From: Mercenaria mercenaria | Lineage: Eukaryota; Mollusca; Bivalvia; Venerida; Veneridae | Assembly: GCF_021730395.1 (NCBI RefSeq) | Contig: NC_069362.1 | Location: 77,640,001-77,704,000, forward strand | Length of the DNA stretch: 64,000 bases | Reading direction: 5' to 3' | Part shown: positions 11,701 to 23,700 of the stretch, piece after piece | Position numbering within the stretch: the stretch's first letter is position 1 | How the letters are laid out: the number at the start of each line of letters is the position of its first letter | The notes under the pieces: generated by a model | Told to the model about the DNA's origin: nothing | The model's input: the letters and a program-made list of their open reading frames with translations, nothing else | Database searches by the model: none | Program-made: the position numbers and the translations under genes

Positions 11701-14700
11701 ATTCATAAATAAACATTTAGACTTTGTTATCCTCATTGCCATAGTATAACACTCAATTTCAGTCATATAAACTATCAATTCATTAATTTCTACTTAGAAA
11801 ATATGTCGTTATGACTATATATTTCCGGGTCATTATACTGCAAAGCACCTACTGAGCCCTACATCACTCCGTCGAGGGAGGGAATAGTATAAAGAAACCA
11901 AATTTCAATTCCAGCCGCCTTCTTCTTATGCCCTTACACTCATCTCCCAAAATTTATTGCAGAAAAAATACATCAATCAGAATTATTTAACGCACGAAAT
12001 AAGTATACATCCTACACCTTAATACGTTTGAAATACGGTAATACCTCGACTTCTTTAAAATAAAAAAGTGGAAACCCGCAGGTCGCCCAACACGACATAA
12101 ACGAAAATGTTGCAGGTTCGGTTTGATTGACGGTAGTGGATGTGCAAGCCCTCTAGCCCCAAGTTGAGCAGAACTAAACATTTACACATGTTATAAGTAC
12201 TAGAAAGTAATTTAGAAACCTAGGATATACATATGTACATATTGCCTTTTGTTTGAATAAACAATCTATCCATCTATCTATCTATCTATCTATCTATCTG
12301 TGTAATAAATACTCAGAACCAACAAATATTTAATTACTAATATCGTCTGGACAATTCCTTTATTATTGTTTCGTGATATAGATTTTATATTTCAGCCTAA
12401 ACACCTGTCACTAGACTTTTGTCTCTGTATCATTATTTACTAGATGGTTTCCAATAATGTAGTGATACGATTGTGATATCAAAAACATGCAACAGATGGC
12501 AAACAATAACTTGGTCTAGAAATCAATATAATGCTTACAACATTTTCCTATAACTGCAATATTTAAAAAAGAATTTAGCGTTAATTTAGTTGAAGAATGA
12601 AATAAGAATCTGTTGAAATAGCTTCATCATTTTGTCTGTTTTGAAATTGTGCATAAGTCAAAGTTTGTCCTCAGCAGTCTGGTCAGTTCATAGGCATTTT
12701 AGAGTATTTACTGCAAGGTACTTTGCATATATTCTGTTGTAACACGTATGAACACATGTGTACTTTATTTAAGAATTGAATGCTGTTTTCTGTGCGTTTA
12801 AACGTGTATAGAGCACATTGGGACTTCCTGCAAATTCATGAATCGCGCAAGCGATTCTTGGCCTTCCAGTGTGGTTCATACCCATATGAACGCACAAAAA
12901 AAAAATAGCATTCAATTCTTATATTTACATTTTACCATAGCTTGCTGCAAAAATAACTGATTTGCTTTCTAGGAGTATCAGAAAATCAAAATAAATGTCA
13001 AGATATTGATCTTTCCGTCCTCCTATAACAGAACAGTCAAAAAGGCCTGCCCACGTTCAACTATAATTCGCCTTCCGATAAAAATACAGTTCCTGGATTT
13101 GTTTTGAAATATTTTATCTCCAGTGAAAATTCATACAGTTGTGTTCTGTGATCTTTGACACCAGAAAAAATAGTTAAAGCTATAATTAAATGTTCTTTTT
13201 CAAAGTTTTGGCGTCCAATTTTGAAATAATTTTTGGAACGTGACCATTCTGTTCATTTTTTGGTGAAGGACGTCAGATTATGCGTGCAATCTCGCGGAAA
13301 GGGTCGTCATTGATATTATTACTCTAATGTTGTTTTTATGAAAATTAACGCATTTGTCTTTCCATATAAAATGTATAGTGAATGCAAATTTTGTATACAA
13401 CAAAAAAGTTGGAAAAAGAACTCGTGTTGTTAATTTGTGAATAACAAATTTCGTCCTGCCTAGTCCAAGTCCTCCCAAAAGGTCAGCCCCACTCATCAAA
13501 ACAGACCGTAAATATAACACAATGAGAGTATCGAGATGTGTATGTGCTGAATATGCTTTTTGTAGTAAAAATATATTCAGGCATATGTGTGTTGCGTTTT
13601 CATATCTCGTCAGTATATGAAAATAGTATTAAGAAAAATTTGGACATTTGTTGTATTTTTCATTCAGTTTCCAATATTTAGCTTTTTAAAAAAAAAACAA
13701 GTAATCTATATGATGGTATCTTCTTTCCTTTTCAAACCCTTTAATCGGTTTCTTGTTTTATGATACAAAGACTTGCAAAACCATATGTAATTGAATTATC
13801 TAAGGATACCAAATGTATTTTGCATTACAATAAGTCAGAGTATATATTTTATTTTAATGTACATGTATTCAGTATTTTAGTTTCATCAATGAATGGTATC
13901 TATCTTCGTTTATATTCAACAGAGTTTGGAAACACTTGATAACGGCAAACCTTTCAGGGACGCCTATACTGGCGATCTAAGCAGAACTGTGGATACGTTC
14001 AGGTACTTTGCCGGTTGGACGGATAAGATACAAGGAAAAACAATACCTATAGGTATGATTAGTTTGGAACGTTTTCTTAGTTGGAATTTATCATTCTATA
14101 CATAGAGCGTGACGTCACACATTCCGTCAGTGCGACAGTATGAAAGCGCTACCGTACTGTAGTGTACACAATGGGAATTTACGTCACACCACCGGTAAAT
14201 TAAAGGTAATATGGGGACTTTCCAGCTTATGGTGAAGGAATACCCCAGGTACTCCGTGAAAAGTCTGAATGTACAGCAGGTTAAAGTAATGCCATTGGAC
14301 GTTATTAAAACACATTTGTCTGAATTAATAACCAGATAATATATTGGGTAAGAGTATAAAGTACTTATACTTTAATAAAAACTACAACAGCCTGAGTTTA
14401 TAAGCTAACCAATATATCTCCCTGCAGTTGTGTTTATGGCAGTTTTGGTCCTATAGCGTTTTTAACAAGATTCAGTAGTTACTCATTTGGTTAGTGACAA
14501 AGAAGACTTGTGTGATCAGCCGCCAAACTCAAACATCTGGGTTTGAACAAGACATATATCATAGCCTTATTATGTTGTTGAAATTTTAAACTAAAATCAA
14601 GTAGTATAAACTAAGAAATTAATTGATGTTTTCCTCTTTTCATATTAAACTTTGCAGATGGGACCTACTTTTGTTATACGAGGCATGAGCCAGTTGGCGT

Positions 14701-17700
14701 TTGTGGACAGATTATCCCTGTAAGAAATTTCGAATTATTCTTATAAAGCTTTTGAAAGAGAAATCATAAACTGGAGTAACAGACAGATCACGACCTATTA
14801 TAGAATTGAATACATTGACCATTTTATGAATGTCTTAGTAATCCTACTATGATGTCATATGAACAGATCATCGTAAAGAGTAGTACATACAGCTAAACAC
14901 AATTTGAGAAACTTTATACTAACGGTCTCTGTTACTGTAATCATGCAAAGATGCAGTTGTCAATGGTCCTACACCCCTTTCATCTACATGCACGCACATT
15001 GAAGACAATATTCCACACCGTTAAATAAAAGCATTTTTTGAATGAAATACAGGATACAAATGAATGAATTTGGTTTCTATATTTAAGGTTGAACATTATG
15101 ATACGTATTGATTTTACATTTTCAGTGGAATTTCCCACTGGCCCTGTTTGCGTTGAAGATCGCCCCTGCTCTTGCCTGTGGAAACACCGTAGTCATAAAG
15201 CCCGCAGAACAAACACCACTGAGCGCTCTGTACGCAGCACAGCTGTTTAAAGAGGCAAGTTAAGTAACAGTTTTGATATTTGGATGAATTGATATAATGA
15301 AAATACATTCTTATAAATTTGAATAGAAACATGTCTCATTATTTTAGCAGACAAACGTTTTCTCTTACGGTTCGTAAATATCAAGTATTTCCTTCATTTC
15401 AGGCGGGATTCCCTCCAGGTGTTGTTAATGTAGTTCCAGGATTCGGTCCTACGGCTGGCGGCGCTATCTCATCTCACCCGCACATTAACAAAACTTCCTT
15501 CACCGGATCTACCGAGGTATTCCAACAGTTAACAGTTTTCTCGCCTCACTTATCAGTCCTTTAAATCGCATTTTGATGATCCAATATATTTTAGCAATGA
15601 AAATTCGTCTAGCGATACGCCGACTTTAGTAACCATTACGCTATGAATAGTGGAAAGGACTTTCATTCAAAATTAGTAAGTTGTTATGCCCCTCTTCGAA
15701 GAAGGAAGTGTATATTGTTTTGCTGATGCTGGTCGGTCGGTTGGTCTGTCAGTCGGTCCGTAGACCAGTCGGTTTCTGGATGATAACTTGAGAACGTTTG
15801 GGCCTAGGATGCATAAAAGTTGATAGGGAGGTTGGTCATGACCAGCAAATGACACCTATTGATTTTGAGATTAGTAGGTCAAAGGTCAAGGTTACAGTGA
15901 CCCGGAACAATTTAACCGTTTCCGGACAATAACTTGAGAACTCTTGGGCCTAGGATCACTTAAAAAGGAGGTCGATGATGACTAGCCAGATTACCCCTAT
16001 TGATTTTGAGATTAGTAGGTCAAAGGTCAAGGTCACAGTGACCCGGAACAGTTAAACCGGTCGGTCCATAGACCAATCCGTTTCCGGATGATACCTCAAG
16101 AACGCTTGGGCCTAGGATCATGAAAGTTGATAGAGACGTTGGTCATGACCAGCAAATGACCCTTCATGATTTTGAAAATATTAGGTTTAAGGTCAAGGTC
16201 ACAGTGACCCGGAACAGTTGAACGGTTTCCGGGCGATAACTTGAGAACGTTTGGGCCTAGAGTCACGAACCTTATTAGGGAGGCTGATCATGATCAGCAA
16301 ATGACCTCTATTGATTTTGAGATCGGTAGGTCAGAGGTCAGGGTCACAGTAACCTGGAACAGTTAAACCGTTTCCGGACGATAACTTTAGAACGCTTGGG
16401 CCTAGGATCACGAAACTTAAAAAGGAGGTTGATGTAAGGGTATTTTGTTTTGCTGATGTCGGTCGGTCTGTCGGTCTTTCTTCACAACAGTAGTAGTTTG
16501 TGAGAGCTAATAGAAATGTTCAACGAGAAAGCATCCGGTTGTTTCAGAGGGTGAGGGTCGTCATTTGAAAGCTTGGATTGTTCATTGACAAAAACTCTTA
16601 GAAATTTTTCTAGGGGATTTTTAGGTTGTAATGTTGAAGCATCAAACTGTAGCAAAGAAAACTTTTGAAACTAACATCTTTTATTGACAAGAGCTGAAAT
16701 TCCAGTTAAGGGGCTCGGAATAATGAGAAAAGGACATACATTTAACGGAAGAGGAATTTAGTAAAAACCTCCATGAATGTTTTACTTTTGTCAGATTTAT
16801 TGACAATTTATTATGAAAATTAAATTATAGGTCGGTCAAGCCATAATGGAAGAGGCCGCTAAATCAAACCTTAAGCGAGTTACCCTGGAACTTGGCGGGA
16901 AAAGCCCATTGGTTGTTTGGAAAGACGCAAACTGTAAGTTATACTCCACTTGTGCAATTACTCAGATTGTACCAGTATAATGTACTTTTGGGTCAGTAAG
17001 GGGCCGACAATTTAAACTTCTGGGGAAGAGTCGGGGATTACATTTTTCTTAAAGCTAAAAACGTGTTTCTGTTTTCTATGAAAGTCAGAATATTTGTTTT
17101 AGAACCTGTTGCCAGTATGTTTGTTTGTTGTTTTTTTTTTTCAGAAAAAAAAACAAAGAAAGTTTCTTTTTTTCATTTTTTTGTTATACTTCAGTTAATC
17201 AATAACTAATTAGCACAATAAAGATAATATGCATTATGTATTGGTAAATTTGCTAAAGTACATGAAATAGCTAATGTCTTTTCAAACAAGAATCAGTTGG
17301 ACCTAAATTATAGTTGAGCCGCGCCATGAGAAAACCAACATAGCGGCTTTGCGACCAGCATGGATCCAGACCAGCCTGCGCATCCGCGCAGTCTGGTCAG
17401 GATCCATGCTGTTCGCTTTCAGAGCCTATAGCAATTAGAGAAACTGTAAGCGAACAGCATAGACCCTGACCAGACTGCGCGGATGCGCAGGCTGGTCTGG
17501 ATCCATGCTGGTCGCCAACCCGCTATGTTGGTTTTATCATGGCACGGCTCAGTCCTTAATTTAACCACTATCATTTGCCTGTGCATCTTTAAACATAATG
17601 TTTCAAATCTGTTATCATTAGCCACACCAATAGCTTAGCCAGTCAAAAATAGATGTTTAGGGAAAACTTAAGGGGCTTCAGAGCATGCTCCTTGTGAAAC

Positions 17701-20700
17701 CTTTTGTATAGTAGAACAGTTGTAACAGTTATAATTTTGATATACATGTATGTTTAGAGATTGAAAAAATTGATATAATAAATTATACCTGTTAAATTCA
17801 TGCGCACGTCTAGGCCTTTGGACCGTATAGGTAACTATGCTGATAACTACCTTATACATACCTGTATGGCTTATCTGAATTAAATTATTAAAAATGTACA
17901 ATATGGCACCTACATTTCTAAAAGGTAAAACAACTGTCTAGACCTAATGCAAGGTACAAGCAGTCTGCAGGGTTAGAGAAAGGGAGAAGCAGCAAAATAT
18001 CTTGTATAACTAAGATGCAGTGGATCTGGTGTTTGGTCTCTCCTGAATTTCAGCCTATTACGATACAACTGATACCGATATGATTAAAAGTATTAAATTT
18101 TATGAATCCCTGTTGCTACACAGTGAAAAAGGCCCGCTCTGAAATTTTGAAATCAGTCTGCAAAAACTGAAGCGAACCGAAGGTGATTTTCAAAACATAA
18201 TTTTTTTTTTTGATTCTGAAAAAAAAACAGTTGATTGGGAAATCCGTTGACCAATTAATTAATTTGGTGTGGCCTTATATATATATAACTGAGTATATAT
18301 GAAATAAACATTATCTTCTTGTGTAGGTACCATCTCTACTTAATGTATGTGAAATATATTCATATTTGTTTCTTGTTTTATGCATAGATTTATCAAAGAT
18401 CATTATCATTATGACATAATTATTCAAGTTAGTGTACTCGTTTCAGTGGATGATGTTGTAGAGTGGGCGGAAAGAGCTGTTTTCTACAACTGCGGACAAA
18501 TGTGCACAGCCGGCTCAAGAACGTACGTTCATGAAGATATTTACGAAAACTTTGTCAAAAAGGCAACAGCTAGGGCAAAAGCTAAGGTCATTGGAGATCC
18601 TTTTGATATGAAAAGTGAATATGGACCACAGGTAAAGCAAAATTGAACCTTTTTGTCGCTATATAGATTGTTTTGTACTATCTAACTATCTGTGTAAAAC
18701 GTTTGAGTTTATATATTACAAAATAATAACAGCTAACTACAAATGTATTTTAGATAAGCGAGGAACAGTTCAATAAAGTGCTTGATCTAATAAAGACTGG
18801 AACAAAGGACGGTGCTCTTCTTGAATGTGGAGGCCAAAGGTACGGCACAGAAGGCTATTACATACAACCAACAGTATTTTCAAACGTTACTGAGAAAATG
18901 TGTATTGGAAAAGAAGAGGTTTGTTTAATGATGCATAGTTTCTTTTTTTATGTTTTTTGCAAGGAAGCGATCAGACAAAACGTACATTTTTAACAAATAT
19001 CAGAAGAAATTAGATCTACTTCACTTATATGCTGGCTTTTGCATAATATGGGTACATAAATACGTCAAGTAATAACACGTACATATATGTGTAGATATAA
19101 AATGCAATCTGCAAGCACTTATTCTATTTCTTCACAGATTTTTGGTCCGGTACAATCGATCATTAAATTCAAAGATATGGAAGATATTGTTACACGTGCA
19201 AACGATACAAAATACGGACTAGCAGCAGCGATATTCACCGAGAGCATTGACACTGCCCTGACATTTACTAGTAGAGTGAAAGCCGGGACAGTATGGTAGG
19301 AGAACCATTTTATGATAGCTGAAACGACTATAGACCTTTCTGATGATAGCTTGTTCATATTAAATATCGTAAAATGTCATCAATAACAAAATTCTTAAAT
19401 GCAAATAGTTTCATTTACACACATTGATTCAAATTGAATTTGTAGAAAATTACACTTTTTCATTAGATTTACCTCTTCCAAAATGAAAAGTCTATCATAA
19501 AATGTACTTTAAAAATAAATAAAAATAAAAAACTTTAAATCTTTCAACCGAGTATTATGAAATTAAGATTTATAATTTCACTAAGTAGCACATTTTATTT
19601 TTTCAGGGTCAACTGTTACAATCGAACGTCAGTAACTGCTCCGTTTGGAGGATTCAAGATGTCCGGCATGGGTCGAGAATTGTAAGAATAAAATAAGAAT
19701 CAAAAAATAAATGGAAACAATTCGGTTTACATTTTTATAACTTAAAATTGTTTATATTGAATTCACCTGGTTCTGTTTTGTACTCGTCATCAGTACACTT
19801 TTCCCATTGCTTAAAATTCAAATCAAAATGATGTAAATAAGCCCACAAGTAAAATAACTGGGAAATAATTTTAGCATTTACTAACCGATACACTGACTTT
19901 CCTAAATGAAACATGCTTGAACTTTTTTACGATTTTACGAATGCAGTCACCAAAAATACGCCCATTTACCGTTTTTATCATAGTTTTTAATCGTCCTGAA
20001 CACATTTTAAAACAAAAGCATGTTTAGATGGGTTATGGAGCATTTTGAGCCTGTATAAAGATGACACTAATTTATTGACTATTTCAATCCGAACTTCTTG
20101 CACAGAAATGTTGCAGTAAAATTAGGTATTTGTAACATCTTTGATCCGACTGTTACCCACTTTTTATGATAGAGAGTAAAACTATTAAGATATAAAATAA
20201 GATACTGTAAACCGGATATGGTTTCGCTCTATTGAGTTTTATAGTTACAAAACAACATGCCGTTAAAACGTTTTCATCGCTAGTCACTTGCATAAGTTCT
20301 CCCCTATATATGCATGCGTAATTCGCTCGTGATCACAAAGCATGGCCACGGCTGCTAATCGCGCAGTTTCGCACAAAAAAAAAGACAAAGTTGCCGTTAG
20401 TAATTTCTTTTTCTTATTCTATTTTTTGTGTGGATATTAAAAATTCAGGCTTCGTAGTCCGAATTGTAAATAAACAAAGGTATATCCTGGAAAATATCTT
20501 TGATAGTGAGAGGCATTTTTATCAAAACATTGCCTAACTGAACCACAATGTTGCACAAAGATGTTTTTTCTTGCTCAGCTATCCTTTCCAAAAGAAAAAA
20601 TAACAAACAAAACATCAAATGTTATATCATGATACTTTACATACAGTTAAATTTACCTATTGAAGTGAAAAGGCTGCTAAAATAAACAAAAAATGTATCC

Positions 20701-23700
20701 AGTGCTCAAATTGCGGCACCGTTGACAGAACTGCGCAGTTTTTAGCGTTATTCCACTTTGCCTAATGTTGTTTAATTTTAAGTATGAATGTAGCAATAAC
20801 ATTTAATTCATTTAGGTAGAGCCTACAATCAGTACCTTGTCAGAACAGCTAAAATTCACAGGGTCCGAAACAGTGATGGTTGCCCTATCCCGAAGTGATG
20901 TTAACCTAGTTGAGACAAGTACAGAACGGTGACGTCTTTCGAATTCATAATTTGATATCTACAAGACTTGAGAACCCACTGATGAAGACCTTTTGAAGAT
21001 TTTTTTACAGGCATATTCGTGATTTAGTAAAATCTTTGAAAGATTTCGGCTATAAAAATTAAACCGGTCAACAACCTAGTTATGCCAAAACCTTGATGCA
21101 TACCAGTGTATCAGACGCTTGTTGTTTTACCCTTCTGAAAAGTCCTGCGACATATTTCTCTTGTAGCATGATACATTTGTGAAATCTTGTAGCATGATAC
21201 ATTTATGGAATTCAAAGACTATTCCTTGACAGTATTACATAATGACATATGGACATTGGCGTTGACTCAGTTATCAATGTTTGTGCTTTATTAGAAGAGT
21301 AGAGAAATCTCGAATTCTTGCTGCATCAGTTTGCTACATACACAAATAGATGTATAATTTAGAATTTCTCGTGAATTCTTTTTGAATTTAACGTTCAAGT
21401 AAAATGATTAGAAATGAAATGCCCCACTGTTCGGTCATAACTTAATAGGTGTTCTTGAATACAATTTTGGTGGACCAGGCATATTTGTGTCGAGTGTGCT
21501 TGTTTCATTGTCTTTTGAAAAGGATATTTTCTTTGAACACATGTGATTTTCTTTTCAGATACATTGAACTTCTTTTCTTAAACTGGCATCTTACTGCACA
21601 TTGTGTGTTTTTGGTGAATGTTTTATAAAAGCAATTTTCAGTTTCTGTGCATTTAAATGTGTTAGATTAAAGATAATGCCGCATAAGTATTTGAAGATGA
21701 TGCTTTAGAAATAAAGAAATCGGACTAATAATATAATAATTTTCTTTAATCTTCTACGCAGTTATCTCCCTCACCTATATGTAGAGACTTCTGAAGTTGA
21801 AGGGAGGCAACTCCTGCATGCAGTTTCACTTTTCTTCAAAAGACTGCCCCAGTCAAAATAAGAAAAGTCATATTTGGAAAGTTATTATTTCTTACTGGTA
21901 ACAGAAAGAGTTTGGTATATTGGGTTAAAAGCTATAATTTCCCCCACCTCTTTTTACACAAACATCTGTTTCAGCTGGACTTTTACTTGAAAAATGCGCA
22001 TAATTCCACTTTAATCTAAAGTAAGCCATTTCTAAGAATTTGAATGCAAACGAACTAAGATTGATTGTAACAGAAACATGTCACATTTTTATATATTTCA
22101 GATTATTATTTAGTGTTTAGTAATTCAGTGAAAAAATAATGTAGAAAAGATAAGTTATTTTGGTAAACTTTAAATTCGTAATTTGTACTTAGTTTTTGTT
22201 ATGCCCCCCTTTGAAAAAGGAGGGGTATATTGTTTTGCAGATGTTGGTCGGTCTGTCTGTCGGTCGGTCGGTCGGTCGGAATGTAGACCTATCCGTTTCC
22301 GGATGATAACTCAAGAACGCTTGGGCCTAGGATCATGAAAGTTGATAGGGAGGTTGGTCATCACCAGTAGATGACCCCTATTGATTTTGAGGTCTGTATG
22401 TCAAAGGTCAAGGTCACAGTGACCCTGAATAGTAAAACGGTTTCCGGATGATAACTCAAGAACACTTGGGCCTAGGATCATGAAAGTTGATAGGGAGGTT
22501 GGTCATGACCAGCAGATGATCCCTATTGATTTTGAGGTCAGTATGTTAAAGGTCAAGGTCACAGTGACCCTGAACAGTAAAACAGTTTCCGGATGATAAC
22601 TCAAGAACGCTTAGGCCTAGGATCACGAAAGTTAATAGGGTGGTTGATCATGACCAGCAGGTGACCCCTATTGATTTTGAGGTCAGTATGTCAAAGGTCA
22701 AGGTCACAGTGACCAGGAACAGTAAAATGGTTTCCAGGCAATAACTCAAGAACGCTTGGGCCTAGTGTCAGGAAAATTGATAGTTAGGTTGGCTATGACT
22801 AGCAGATGACCCCTATTGATTTTGAGGTCAGTATGTTAAAGGTCAAGGTCACAGTGACCCTGAACAGTAAAACAGTTTCTGGATGATAACTCAAGAACGC
22901 TTAGGCCTAGGATCACGAAAGTTGATAGGGAGGTTGGTCATGACCAGCAGGTGACCCCTATTGATTTTCAGATCATTAGGTCAAAGGTCAAGGTCACATT
23001 GGCCAGGAACAGTTAAATGGTTTCTGATCTTCTTGTCCAAAACCATAGGGCCTAGGGCTTTGATATTTGGTATATAGCAAAATCTAGTGGTCCTCTACCA
23101 AGATTGTTCAGATTATTTCCCTGGGGTCAAATATGGCCCCACCCCTAGGGTCACATGGTTTTTTATAGCCTTATATAGGAAAAATCGTTGAAAAATCTCT
23201 TGTCCAAAACCACACGGCCTAGGGCTTTGATATTTTGTATATGACATCATCTAGTGATCCTCTACTAAGATTATTCAAATTATTCCCCAAGGGTCAAATA
23301 TGGCTCCGCCCTGGGGGTCACATGGTTTACATATACTTATTTACAGTGTGCATATAATTTCTGTTCCTTGTGCAATTACTAAATGCATCAAGGGGGGCAT
23401 TTCGTGTTCGACGAGCTCTTGTTCAATGTAAGTTCTATTTTTTTGTGAAGAAAAACAACATATTTTAGCCTATAATGTTTTTTCCTACTTACAGAGATTC
23501 AAAGGATTAGATCTTTATGGCCATTGTATCGAGCAATTTATTATAAAATAAATTGAACATATCGAGAAATCTAAGTAACGATTTTTTGCATTTTATTTCG
23601 CCCGTTGTTTCTTCTATCTGTTAAATCTGCCATTATGAAGTTATTTTCGCTCTTCACCAGAAACAATGTACACTAGTAAACGCAATAGTGGCAGAAGATG

